Assembly: GCF_001648595.1 (NCBI RefSeq)
Contig: NZ_LBAW01000012.1
Coordinates: 62,001 to 126,000, forward strand
DNA: 64,000 nucleotides
Direction: 5' to 3'
Source of the DNA: Legionella bozemanae
Lineage (GTDB): Bacteria > Pseudomonadota > Gammaproteobacteria > Legionellales > Legionellaceae
Below are positions 35,822-45,028 of the stretch, one piece after another (position 1 is the stretch's first letter; each line of letters starts with the position of its first letter). The notes beneath the pieces were generated by a model. That model ran no database searches, had not been told where the DNA came from, and worked only from the letters and a program-made list of their open reading frames with translations. The position numbers were made by a program, and so were the translations under genes.

Positions 35822-36328
35822 TTGGCTAATATAGAAGGGAAAACTGAAAAAGAAACAATTTCCTGCAAAGAGGAAGACGTTTTACGTTTTCCGAATGCAG
35901 TCAAAGGTAATGAGCTCAGCTATCTGATTTTCCTGCTTGCCAGAACACATAGGGGGATGGCAAGCGAACTTTTACGACCTCTTAATCTCTATCCTGGGCA
36001 AGAACTTTTGCTTATGCAATTATGGGATCGAGATGGCCAGAGCCAGATAGAACTTATTTGCCGACTTGGCTTGGATGCCTCTACTGTCACTAAAATGGTA
36101 CAAAGATTAGAAGCTCAGGGCCACATCACCCGAACACCATCCAGCAAAGATAAAAGAGTAATGCAGGTCAACCTCACTTCTACGGGAAAAAAATTAAGAG
36201 CAGACGTTGAAAAAATGTGGACCTCTCTAAACTCTGCCGTTACCCAAATCCTTGATGTAGCGGAGCAAGAACAGATAAGCGCTCTTTTAAAAAAAATCGT
36301 ATTAGGCATGCAAAAAGGGGTTAAATAA
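35822..36328 (+). CDS. MarR-family transcriptional regulator
   Basis: A 168-residue winged-helix repressor. DNA-binding region: QIELICRLGLDASTVTKMVQRLEAQGHITRTPSSKDKRVMQVNLT, with the D-x-R wing (SSKDKR) typical of MarR. The start is a TTG with GGGAG seven bases upstream; no ATG occurs before the conserved region. No cysteine sits in the place typical of OhrR N-termini, but C49-like positions upstream of the HTH cannot be assessed without alignment. It is expected to repress nemA and itself through the 35743-35790 operator. Confidence 0.88.
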   Translation: MANIEGKTEKETISCKEEDVLRFPNAVKGNELSYLIFLLARTHRGMASELLRPLNLYPGQELLLMQLWDRDGQSQIELICRLGLDASTVTKMVQRLEAQGHITRTPSSKDKRVMQVNLTSTGKKLRADVEKMWTSLNSAVTQILDVAEQEQISALLKKIVLGMQKGVK

Positions 36329-36455
36329 GGTGGGTTGGGTCATTTTGACTCAATAATTTGAACAACGGGTTACTCAAATTAGCGTTCCACGTACCAACAC
36401 CGGTATGTATAAATTAAACCCAATTAGCGGCTTATACAGTGATGTATGAGTTTCA

Positions 36456-36593
36456 TTAATGAAAAAATCCTAAACCCATAATGCCCGCAATAATCAGATA
36501 GATAGCGACAATGTAATTCAATAATCGTGGTAAAAGCAGAATTAAAACTCCAGCAATTAATGAAATAATAGGTGTAATGTGAACGCTAAGCAT
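36456..36593 (-). CDS. DUF3096 family small membrane protein
   Basis: A 45-residue protein from the ATG at 36593, which follows a strong GGAGGAGAG ribosome-binding site. It has two hydrophobic segments with the family pattern ITPIISLIAGVLILLLPRLL and NYIVAIYLIIAGIMGL. Function unknown. Confidence 0.8.
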   Translation of the reverse strand: MLSVHITPIISLIAGVLILLLPRLLNYIVAIYLIIAGIMGLGFFH

Positions 36594-36867
36594 ATTTCTC
36601 TCCTCCGTGAGCTCAATATAATTATTATAGCAGCACTTTGGTGAAATCAATTGCACGTCTTAGTGATAAAGCTGTTTCAATGAAGGGTCTTGGTTTCAAA
36701 TTGTCAATTGCACACAGTGAGCCAATTAATTCACTCGCTTCTGTTCATACAAATAAGCCTGGAAACATGCCTTGGATAGTCAAGGGTATATCCTAATGCA
36801 TACATTGATTTGAATTATCATATACATTATCATCTCTCATCGAAATCAAATCCAGAGTAAGCAATAA

Positions 36868-37233
36868 ATGAAAAATGTAACAAAATATTTCGCTATAGCG
36901 CTAATAACTCTAATTCCTACTCTGTCTTTTGCAACTCTAAAACCATTCACTAGCAGAGATTGCGCTGCTTTAGCAATGCCTAAAACGGTCTTATTAGTTC
37001 ATGCATCATGGTGCTCACACTGCAAGGCTTTTTTGCCAGTTTACAAACAGGTTTCTGATAAAGAAAAATACAGAGATTGGATTTTCTATCAAATGGTAAA
37101 TGATAAATTTGAAAATGTTTGTGGTACTGCTATTAGAGGTGTTCCTGTCACATTTAAAAATAATATGAAAAACAATCTTATGGGAAACAGGCCGCAATCA
37201 GCTCTGGAAGAATTTTTAGATTCGAATGCCTAG
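36868..37233 (+). CDS. secreted thioredoxin-fold protein with C-S-H-C motif
   Basis: A 121-residue protein with a signal peptide (MKNVTKYFAIALITLIPTLSFA). A short thioredoxin-like domain has the redox motif C-S-H-C in HASWCSHCKAF and the cis-proline region RGVPVTF. C-S-H-C resembles the C-P-H-C of DsbA-like oxidases, suggesting a periplasmic thiol oxidoreductase. It is short for the fold (about 100 mature residues). A small overlapping frame follows. Confidence 0.75.
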   Translation: MKNVTKYFAIALITLIPTLSFATLKPFTSRDCAALAMPKTVLLVHASWCSHCKAFLPVYKQVSDKEKYRDWIFYQMVNDKFENVCGTAIRGVPVTFKNNMKNNLMGNRPQSALEEFLDSNA

Positions 37234-37345
37234 AATAGACTTTAACCAACTCTTAAAGCACCTTACTCATATGAAGGAGGTTACGCCTGGAACTTCAGAA
37301 ATTGATAAGTTTATAGATCAGAATTGGCCTTTAAAACAAATTTAA
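37226..37345 (+). CDS. possible 39-residue protein coupled to the thioredoxin-like gene
   Basis: An ATG eight bases inside the 3' end of the thioredoxin-like gene opens a 39-codon frame (starts MPRIDFNQLL, ends NWPLKQI). The overlap suits translational coupling. Composition is protein-like, with an amphipathic helix, but no family is recognised. Confidence 0.35.
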   Translation: MPRIDFNQLLKHLTHMKEVTPGTSEIDKFIDQNWPLKQI

Positions 37346-37548
37346 TTTTGAGCCCCAACTTTCCATATTCCCACAGCTATTCCGCAGGTAACCCAAATAC
37401 ACACTCAAATATTCTTGCTTTTACAAAATAGACTAAAATCTTTTATTTTTGGGTTTTGAACATCTTTCCACTTAGAAACTAATCGATCAACTTGATCGAA
37501 TCATGAGTCATCAGTTAAAATTTTTCCATTTCATTTACTAAGAACCCG

Positions 37549-39315
37549 ATGGAAACAAAATTTGAAATGCCTCTCAGTGATGTTGAACTGATTGCGAACA
37601 TGATGAAATTCAGAGTGTTCATTCGAACAGATAACTCCTCTGCAATATATTTTCAACCCTTTGATCAGTATTTGGTATGTCCTGCCGAACATATGAACTT
37701 GCAAACGACAGCAGGCTCATACAGAAAATATATAAATTCAGGTTTCTTAAGTACATTTGAATTTGATCATAATGAGGGCTTGAAAGCGGTTAACAACTAT
37801 TTAAATTATGCCTGCGTACATTTCATTTTTATACCGGCAGCTCTTTGTAATCAAATTGATTTAACTGGCGGAACATCGGGCCTTGAAAAAAGGGGTAAAA
37901 TTACTTATCCCTGTAAAGAGAGTGGTACTGCCTGGAAAACTCCCATACGTCATCAATTTCTTCCGCAAATTTTTAATACGCAAGGTATGTCTGTTGCCGT
38001 ACCCCCGGGATCAAATCGCTACAAGTTTGAATATTTATTGGGAGGAAAATGGCAACCCTATGCCATATATGTCACTATATCAAAACAGGTCGCATTGGAA
38101 ATTGCCAAAAAACAGTACACTGACGAAGCAGAGCTTTGGGCTGAGCTAAAAAATTACCATCCTTATGTGATTGGCTCTCAAAATTTCGCGCAGTATACTA
38201 GAATGCTAGAACAGGGGGAAATTGCTCAAACATCACAAGAAAGATGGAAAGCATTACCTTACGATAGGCAACAGCTGCTTTGTTTTTTATTCGCGGTGAT
38301 GCAAAACAGATGTTATAAGGAACCTGTTCCTGAGAATGATATAGATATGATCTATAGCCTATTACATGATATTGCGCCTCAAATCGATTTACTACTACAA
38401 CAAAGTCCTCTTCTATTCGATTATTTAAAGTTATTAGAAAGTTCTATCATGCTGACTCAAAGTCAGTTAGTTCCTCACGATGATGCATTAAATTTCTTAA
38501 CGAAAGAGCTTAAAGAATTATTATCTTTCGATCTCCAAATGATTAAGACCCTGAATTCTTCAGTTATTGCAGATAAAGTTCGAATGCTTCAGTCATTCCA
38601 TAAAGCATTCACTGCCGAACATATGTTTGGACAATGCATCAGGCGTTGTGAAAGCTTTCATTTTCAATCCTCGGAAATTGAAGAATTAAAAGTGAATACC
38701 TTAAATCTAATTCAAGAGTTTTATGCTGATCCCTCTCTTTCAGAGAGAAAAATCTCTCAATTAATTGAAGAACTATCATCATCTACAAAAATTGTAGAAG
38801 AAAAATTAAACGAGTTTTTAAATAGAAATTATATTTTAACCAGTGGAATTTTATTATTAGAGAATACAGATTTTAAAGGACCTCCAGGAGAACAATCCAT
38901 AATTTTTTGTTTAGGTGAATGGTATCATCAATGGGTCCAGAGGCTTGATTTATCTCAAGGGAACTTAAATTTGCAAAAGCAGGCAATATACTGTGAAAAA
39001 ATTGTAGATGGCCTTATGGCGTTACAAAAGATGTATCGAAGCTATAAATTTAATTCCTCTCAGTTTCTGCATGTATTTCACGATGAAGTAATGCATACAA
39101 TCAATGCAGTAGAAATGGCGTTGCAGCAGGATGCTGGATGGGATATAGGTCGATACATTTATGAAAGAACGAATATGTTACTATGTTTAATAGGCACTCA
39201 AAATAATCAAAATAATAAATTTTTTTTCTTATCTTCCATCCAGACAACTATAGACCGATTAAACGAAATTAAAATGCCTGAGGTAACAATGCATACGAAT
39301 GGTGCTTCTGCTTGA
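37549..39315 (+). CDS. large orphan protein, effector candidate
   Basis: A 588-residue soluble protein I do not recognise. The N-terminal ~200 residues look alpha/beta (for example TFEFDHNEGLKAVNNYLNYACVHFIFIP and a later YAIYVTISKQ). The rest is predominantly helical, with long amphipathic stretches around 300-450 that could form coiled coils. No signal peptide, membrane segment or operon. Size and isolation fit a Dot/Icm substrate, which is inference only. Confidence 0.5.
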   Translation: METKFEMPLSDVELIANMMKFRVFIRTDNSSAIYFQPFDQYLVCPAEHMNLQTTAGSYRKYINSGFLSTFEFDHNEGLKAVNNYLNYACVHFIFIPAALCNQIDLTGGTSGLEKRGKITYPCKESGTAWKTPIRHQFLPQIFNTQGMSVAVPPGSNRYKFEYLLGGKWQPYAIYVTISKQVALEIAKKQYTDEAELWAELKNYHPYVIGSQNFAQYTRMLEQGEIAQTSQERWKALPYDRQQLLCFLFAVMQNRCYKEPVPENDIDMIYSLLHDIAPQIDLLLQQSPLLFDYLKLLESSIMLTQSQLVPHDDALNFLTKELKELLSFDLQMIKTLNSSVIADKVRMLQSFHKAFTAEHMFGQCIRRCESFHFQSSEIEELKVNTLNLIQEFYADPSLSERKISQLIEELSSSTKIVEEKLNEFLNRNYILTSGILLLENTDFKGPPGEQSIIFCLGEWYHQWVQRLDLSQGNLNLQKQAIYCEKIVDGLMALQKMYRSYKFNSSQFLHVFHDEVMHTINAVEMALQQDAGWDIGRYIYERTNMLLCLIGTQNNQNNKFFFLSSIQTTIDRLNEIKMPEVTMHTNGASA

Positions 39316-39424
39316 GACTTAAATAGAGAAGCAAAATAATGAGCGGCCAAGGCATGTGTTCGCATGTGCTCATAAGTCGAAAACTATCCTCAAGCCACCA
39401 CTTACTGGGACTTCTCTCCCTACT

Positions 39425-41611
39425 CTAGGAGTGGTTAGAGGCGACCCGTAATGTAGAATTTAGTCGTATAATCCCCAGCTCACCAGTGCTTTTCCTGCCT
39501 ATGGTTAGATCTACTTTAATTAATTGTATTACATTACTATTTTCAAATTGATAGTTAATTTTTAAAGGAAGAGTGAGTATCCATTTGTTATCTCTAGATT
39601 CAATGAGCTGAGGTACTCCGTCTATTTGGCTTGTTGCACTGAGTTTTTGGGTCTTAAACGCTTTAATGTTGCCTGATTTTTCAAAGGCATTTATAAATTT
39701 ATCCCATCCCTGTTTCGTATAGCAGGATTGCAATTTTTTCAACTGTGTGTCTATAGATTTAGAATCAAAATTAAAAGATTGAGTTGCAGCGTGCTCAGCC
39801 CAAGCCAAGATAATGGCTTGATTGATATTTTTAATTTCAGCGGAAGTTTTATAATCACAATCGATAAGGGCTGCTTTTTTTGGTTGTTCCACTGTAGATC
39901 GTTGTGTATTTTGCAACCCGCGTTCGTTAGACGGTGTCACTTGAGGCTGGCTGGGCGTTACTGTATCGGCGTTAACCGGATCCTTGAGATGAGCAGTAAT
40001 TCGCATAATTCCAAACTCGCCTGTAGGTTTACGTCCCATAGTTAAATTAACATTTAGAAATTGAGTTACGTTGACTTGTTTGTTCTGATAAACAACTTGT
40101 AAGGGTAACTCGATGCTCCATTGATTATTTCCAGTTCTAAGCAGTTTTATTTGACCATTTACCCTACTGTTCATAATAAAATTTTGGGATCGCATTGCTT
40201 CAATGTTACCTGATTTATCTAAAGCACTCTTAAAATTCGTCCAGCCTTTTGCAGTATAACAAGACTCCAATTTCTGTAACTGAGACTCTACTGATACAGG
40301 ATTGAAATCAAAAGATTGTGTTGCGGCATATTCTGCCCATTTTATTACCAGGTCTTCATTAATCGTTTTCATCTCGCTAGGAATTTTGTAATTACAATTA
40401 ATGGGCTCCGCTCTCTCTTCAGAAGGTCTGTTAAACGTAATTTTCGGAATTTGAGATGGTTTCGAAATTTCAACATGTTGAACTATTTCCCTACCCTGTT
40501 GCTGATTGAGTGTGTTTAGCGTGTTAATTACTTTTATTTTATCGAATTTTGGTAATGCAGCATAAAAATTAACTGTTCCTTTTTCTTTAAAATAGGAGAG
40601 TAACTTGGGCAATTTATTAGCAAAAATATCTGATTTAATAGCAAGAAACTGATTTTTAGTCCATACAAACGAATTAGCCATTAAAGGTTTTTCAATTTCA
40701 TTTTTATAGTAAGAAGTTAACTTTGCCATTAGAGTTTTTATTGCTTTCTCATAGTCCAGAGCTTTTTGTTCTTCGACAAGGTGTTGGAGCTGTCTTGTAA
40801 TATCATACTCTAACTTGAGACACAATTCGGGATGACTTAGGATTCTATCCGTCTCTGAAAGCGATCTTCGTGACGCAATGAATAAAGAGGTCAGAAACGA
40901 AGTAGCCACTTTTTTCAGGTTCTCTGCGCTATTTATTTGCTGAGTCACGCTCAAAGAAACAGCTCCCAGAGCTTCTTTTATTGCGGCTGCTTTTTGAGAT
41001 AAAGGAGCGGCACGTGGTGTTGCGACTATTTGAACTATTCCGAGTTTAAATGCGTTCCTCCAGCTGATAATCAAGTAAACATTAAGAAAATGGGTTATTT
41101 CTTCTTTATCATTTTTATAAAAAACTTTAATGGGCACATTCATTTTCCATTGAGTTTCCTGAGCATCAATAAGTTGAACTTTTCCATCCAACATGCTGCT
41201 CACCATAAGATTTTGGGTTTTTATTGAATCAATATTTCCTGAATCTGTTAATGCATTAATGAAGCTAATCCATCCATTTTTGGTATAGCATGTTCTTAAA
41301 TTTTTCAATTGAGTGTCAAAGGACGACAAATCAAAATTAAAGGAATGGAGTACAGCATATTCTGCCCAGCTTACAATTAAGGCATTATCAATTTTTTGAA
41401 TTTCGGGAGAAATCCTATAATCACAATTGATTTCAATTGATTGCTTTTTTGTTATCGTGTGCGACTTTTGAGTTGTCTCTCCTTGTTGTACTCCCTCATA
41501 GGATTTAGCACGCGTAGATATTTTTTCAGAAACAGCATCTGGGGGTTGTCCAGCATATACTTGAATACAGATTAAATTAAATAATAATCCGCAAACAATA
41601 TTTTTTTTCAT
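39425..41611 (-). CDS. secreted protein with three tandem IcmL/DotI-like domains
   Basis: A 728-residue exported protein from the ATG at 41611 (signal peptide MKKNIVCGLLFNLICIQVYAG). Three ~140-residue repeats share the periplasmic fold signature of IcmL/DotI: C-D-Y-(K/R) at entry, W-A-E-(Y/H)-A-A, Q-L-(K/Q)-x-L-(Q/R)-x-C-Y-T-x-x-G-W, F-x-x-A-L-x-x-S-G-N-I, then W-x-(M/I/L)-x-(V/L)-P-(I/L) and a G-I-(M/I/V)-(Q/R)-(I/L) end. A ~180-residue helical insert separates the first repeat from the second. IcmL is an inner-membrane core protein of the Dot/Icm channel; this periplasmic tandem form lacks its membrane helix. Role unknown: accessory or decoy of the secretion apparatus is possible. Confidence 0.7.
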   Translation of the reverse strand: MKKNIVCGLLFNLICIQVYAGQPPDAVSEKISTRAKSYEGVQQGETTQKSHTITKKQSIEINCDYRISPEIQKIDNALIVSWAEYAVLHSFNFDLSSFDTQLKNLRTCYTKNGWISFINALTDSGNIDSIKTQNLMVSSMLDGKVQLIDAQETQWKMNVPIKVFYKNDKEEITHFLNVYLIISWRNAFKLGIVQIVATPRAAPLSQKAAAIKEALGAVSLSVTQQINSAENLKKVATSFLTSLFIASRRSLSETDRILSHPELCLKLEYDITRQLQHLVEEQKALDYEKAIKTLMAKLTSYYKNEIEKPLMANSFVWTKNQFLAIKSDIFANKLPKLLSYFKEKGTVNFYAALPKFDKIKVINTLNTLNQQQGREIVQHVEISKPSQIPKITFNRPSEERAEPINCNYKIPSEMKTINEDLVIKWAEYAATQSFDFNPVSVESQLQKLESCYTAKGWTNFKSALDKSGNIEAMRSQNFIMNSRVNGQIKLLRTGNNQWSIELPLQVVYQNKQVNVTQFLNVNLTMGRKPTGEFGIMRITAHLKDPVNADTVTPSQPQVTPSNERGLQNTQRSTVEQPKKAALIDCDYKTSAEIKNINQAIILAWAEHAATQSFNFDSKSIDTQLKKLQSCYTKQGWDKFINAFEKSGNIKAFKTQKLSATSQIDGVPQLIESRDNKWILTLPLKINYQFENSNVIQLIKVDLTIGRKSTGELGIIRLNSTLRVASNHS

Positions 41612-41919
41612 GAGATAACATTCCTTATTATTAATATCTAACAATTCTTTTGCTGATGTCCTGTATTTTAATTTAACTCTGCTTATTCAGTGTATGAAAT
41701 AGTGCAGAAATTTCAATATTGCATTGAGTAGCATGTGAAAGCAATCGAGTTCTGAGCAGCAACAAGGAAGCTACATTGGCGTTGATTGTAAGTGGCAGCA
41801 AGTTTCAAGTAGTATAGTCGAAAAATACTTTATTTGTTTTTTGACCTCTAAAAAATCAGATACAAATAAATTAGTACTTGCTATTATAATTTCCTGTTTT
41901 CTAAATAGTATTAATAAGT
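41612..41919. other. gap upstream of the CaaX protein
   Basis: 308 AT-rich bases between divergent genes. I see no gene and no clear repeat; both promoters must lie here. Confidence 0.5.
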
Positions 41920-43143
41920 ATGGCTGATATAATTTTTATTGGTGCAGGTCCTATTGGTCTTTTAGGTGCAATACAGTTAAAACTACAATTCCCGGAAAAA
42001 GAAATTCTCATGTTTGAAAAATATGAGATTCCTGTACGCAATCATGCAATGTATGTGGAACAAAGTTCTTTTGTGGGAATGGATAGAAGTAAAGGCTTTG
42101 GAGAGGTACTTGATAGTATTCCTTCCAAGGTGGTAATTAGTGACTTGGAAAAGAAACTTAGGGAATATGCAACATCAATTGGAATTAAAATTCAATATCA
42201 GGAAGTAAAGGACTTTAACGAATTACAAAAACAATACCCTGACACTAATTATTTTGTAGGGAGTGGCGGTTTGCGGGGCATTATTCATCCTCAAGTTTTT
42301 AATAACGAAAATCAGATCAATGAACCCTTGCGTTATGCAGTTGAAGTTAAATATAAAGCAACGGGCGCAACAAGGCCTCTGAATAAAGTCACTGAACTTC
42401 CAGGAGTACTTGCTTATACCAAACATCTTGTTTCTGAATATGTGGGACATTTAAAGGATGGGCTGACACCCATTTCACTAAGAATTTTTATTGATGAGCC
42501 TGCTTATCAAGCCATGAAGGAGGCTACATTCAAAACACCATATACGCTATCAGATAAGGGCAAAATTCCCGCTGATTTATTTAAAACCATAAATACTTAT
42601 TTGCAAGGCAGGCATCATCTCGCGGCTGAAACAATTGAAGAAAACAGTTTAAAAATTTCTACCATTACCTTGTCTCTTTATGCGAGTAAAGATTTTTGTA
42701 AGAACGTTGATGGAAAAACAATCTTTCAAATCGGAGAAGAAGGCTTTGCCTGTCCATTTTACCGAAGCTTTAATGATAATGCCGCTTGCATCCCATTTTT
42801 TACTAAAGCAATGAGTGCGCTGCTCAAAAACAATAATGTAGAATCAAATAAAATCGGCTCAAGCTCATTTTTTAGTGTTTCTACTATTGAAGAAGACCCG
42901 CTTACATACTATCAACATAACGTGCAAGGATTAGTAAATAGTGAGATTAGAGCCATTCATTACTTAAATTTCGGTATTGAAATGCTTGAAACCTCAGTTG
43001 CCTCAGCGCAATCCGTTCCGCAATTTTCAGGCTCTAAATTGAACTTTAAAAGAGGCGGTAAAACTTTCTTAGATGAGGCTAAAAGAGAGCATCATAAAGA
43101 TAAGAGAGAAAATGAGTCCTCCTCTACATGTGTTCTAATATAA
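41920..43143 (+). CDS. FAD/NAD-binding monooxygenase-like protein with C-terminal CaaX box, effector candidate
   Basis: A 407-residue protein. The N-terminus is a Rossmann dinucleotide fold (IIFIGAGPIGLLGAIQL, G-x-G-x-x-G, then the acidic end of strand 2 in MFEKYE), followed by FVGSGGLRG, reminiscent of the G-A-D-G-x-R-S block of flavin monooxygenases and the MICAL FAD domain. The last four residues are C404-V-L-I, preceded by a basic, flexible tail (KREHHKDKRENE). C-aliphatic-aliphatic-Ile is a host geranylgeranylation signal; Legionella effectors such as AnkB use such boxes to anchor to host membranes. No bacterial prenyltransferase is expected, so the motif implies action in the host. Confidence 0.65.
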   Translation: MADIIFIGAGPIGLLGAIQLKLQFPEKEILMFEKYEIPVRNHAMYVEQSSFVGMDRSKGFGEVLDSIPSKVVISDLEKKLREYATSIGIKIQYQEVKDFNELQKQYPDTNYFVGSGGLRGIIHPQVFNNENQINEPLRYAVEVKYKATGATRPLNKVTELPGVLAYTKHLVSEYVGHLKDGLTPISLRIFIDEPAYQAMKEATFKTPYTLSDKGKIPADLFKTINTYLQGRHHLAAETIEENSLKISTITLSLYASKDFCKNVDGKTIFQIGEEGFACPFYRSFNDNAACIPFFTKAMSALLKNNNVESNKIGSSSFFSVSTIEEDPLTYYQHNVQGLVNSEIRAIHYLNFGIEMLETSVASAQSVPQFSGSKLNFKRGGKTFLDEAKREHHKDKRENESSSTCVLI

Positions 43144-43246
43144 AGAATTAAAATTAAAAAATCATTTTGCAAAGTAGATTATAATGCTTGACCTTGCCGC
43201 AACGTTAACCCTTATTGTGTCTCTTGTGACTTAAGAGGAATACAAT

Positions 43247-44008
43247 ATGAAGTACGCAATTAAACAATTAGCTAAGCTTTCTGGTGTAAGCACCCGAACT
43301 TTGCGTTTTTATGATGAAATTGGTTTATTAAAACCTGCATTTTATGGTGATAATCAATATCGTTATTATCAGGAAGAACAGCTACTTTTACTTCAGCAAA
43401 TTCTATTTTTTCGTGAACTTGAGTTTCCTCTTAATGACATTAAGGAAATTTTGAGCTGCAGTGATTTCGATAAAATAAAATCGTTACAGAAACAAAAATC
43501 CTCATTGCAGTCTCATATTGAGCGAACACAAACACTCATACAGACGATTGATAAAACCATTTCACATTTAAGAGGACAATATAAAATGAATATCGAAGAA
43601 ATGTTTGAGGGCTTTGACCCCATCAAACAACAAGAACATGAAAAATATCTGGTTGAAGCTGGCGTTATTTCACAACAACAAATTGATGACAGTTGGGCGA
43701 GAGTTACCCATTGGAAAAAGCCCGATTGGGAGGCCTTTAAAGCTTCTGGGGAGCAATTAAATCTTGCACTTGTTAACGCAGTAAAACAAGGCCTTAACAT
43801 AGAATCATCAGAGGTGCAGGACCTTATTCAACAGCATTATAATTGGGTCAATAATTGTTGGACGCCAACTAAGGATACTTATTTAGGGCTTGGACAAATT
43901 TATCTGGACCATCCTGACTTTCGTGATTTCTTTAATCGCTATCATCCTGATTTGGTCGAGTTTTTGACTGCTGCCATGAAAGTATTTGCAAAACGCAATT
44001 TGTCTTAA
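43247..44008 (+). CDS. MerR-family regulator with TipAS drug-binding domain
   Basis: A 253-residue TipA-like regulator. The N-terminal MerR HTH is QLAKLSGVSTRTLRFYDEIGLL, followed by a dimerising helix (about residues 75-110). The C-terminal TipAS domain (~120-253) has EMFEGFDP...EKYL and the terminal LGLGQIYLDHPDF, RYHPDLVEFL pattern. TipAS domains bind thiopeptide or other bulky antibiotics and switch on resistance genes. No obvious target gene lies next to it. A terminator follows. Confidence 0.9.
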   Translation: MKYAIKQLAKLSGVSTRTLRFYDEIGLLKPAFYGDNQYRYYQEEQLLLLQQILFFRELEFPLNDIKEILSCSDFDKIKSLQKQKSSLQSHIERTQTLIQTIDKTISHLRGQYKMNIEEMFEGFDPIKQQEHEKYLVEAGVISQQQIDDSWARVTHWKKPDWEAFKASGEQLNLALVNAVKQGLNIESSEVQDLIQQHYNWVNNCWTPTKDTYLGLGQIYLDHPDFRDFFNRYHPDLVEFLTAAMKVFAKRNLS

Positions 44009-44014
44009 ATTTGA

Positions 44015-44050
44015 TTGCCTACTGCATGTTAGTAGGCAAGCTTTTTAATT
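44015..44050 (+). terminator. rho-independent terminator of the MerR gene
   Basis: A 9-bp perfect stem (TTGCCTACT / AGTAGGCAA, 7-base loop) followed by GCTTTTTAATTT, shortly after the stop. The rest of the 44009-44372 gap holds nothing I can identify. Confidence 0.8.
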
Positions 44051-44372
44051 TCGTAAATTTTATGACTTATCTCACATTAAAAGAGGGTAGACATCTTGGT
44101 TTGCTGAATATAACATAAGCTATGGATTCCTAATATTATTTTTCATAGCTTACCAGCTGCCTTGAAGCAGAGAAATTACATCTTGCTGCTCTAAAATTGC
44201 AAACCGCGCAGTTTATGATAGGTGTTCTATAGTTTTGCGATATTTCTTATAAAATAAACTGCATAATGAAGAATGATCTCAACTCAATGGCAATCATAAC
44301 CGCGCACAGCACAAGTTAAAATTTGATTGACGTAATCAGACCCAGTGGAAAAATCAATAATTTGATTTAATT

Positions 44373-44624
44373 TTAACGATGGGAACAGCCAGGCCAACAA
44401 CAAGGCCGGCGCTTACCATCTTTAAGGTCATTGCATGCCCTCTCAATCCGGCGCTCCCTTGTCTCCTGTTTTTTGGCAGACTCAATCCAACATATCCATT
44501 CATTGCGCGCAAGCGGTGTAATATCTTTCCATGCAGCTAGCGCCTTCATGTCAAAAGATAATACTTTTTGAAAATCCGTTGGTACTTTATGTACCAAACC
44601 AAGCATAATCCCTTTTCGAGTCAT
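44373..44624 (-). CDS. YdeI/OmdA-like family protein
   Basis: An 83-residue protein. The block A-W-K-D-I-T-P-L-A-R-N-E-W-I-C-W-I-E-S-A-K-K followed by E-T-R-E-R-R-I-E-R is the C-terminal signature of the YdeI/OmpD-associated (OmdA) family. It ends with a cysteine cluster G-K-R-R-P-C-C-W-P-G-C. Family members are linked to bacteriocin or antimicrobial-peptide tolerance; the mechanism is not known. It is about half the length of longer members. Confidence 0.75.
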   Translation of the reverse strand: MTRKGIMLGLVHKVPTDFQKVLSFDMKALAAWKDITPLARNEWICWIESAKKQETRERRIERACNDLKDGKRRPCCWPGCSHR

Positions 44625-45028
44625 AAATTTAGTCCCAAAATATCAAATTCATGCGGTTCTTTATCCACTGCAATTTACCTGTCGTTGACAGAATGAATAT
44701 TATTTAATTAAGGTTCATCTCGGTTAGATATGAAATTTATTCTACCTGATATTTTGTATTCTAAATTTAATTTTAGGATTAATTAGATTTATTATCTAAC
44801 AAGTGATGGCCTCCTCAACCTTATTCTAGAGATCTATTCAAAATCACTTCATTACTTCACAGACCGCATTTTAATGTTTATTTGAATCATAATGCATAAT
44901 TATTGAGCTAATCTATAATTTTATTAATAGTTATCGATGTCATTATAAAAAAACCTAACGGGCTAAATCTTTGACAATTTAGATTTATAGCAAATATTTA
45001 GCTAATTCAAAATGAGGAAAATCGTTGC
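44625..45028 (+). promoter_or_regulatory. gap and candidate promoter of the 45029 gene
   Basis: 404 AT-rich bases without a gene. A TTGACA at 44971-44976 with an AT-rich -10-like region ~17 bases later could be the promoter of the downstream gene; TGAGGA before the ATG is the ribosome-binding site. Confidence 0.35.

Noticed and set aside
39728-40045. 105-codon plus-strand frame
   Set aside because: Antisense to the third and second IcmL-like repeats; a shadow of that gene.
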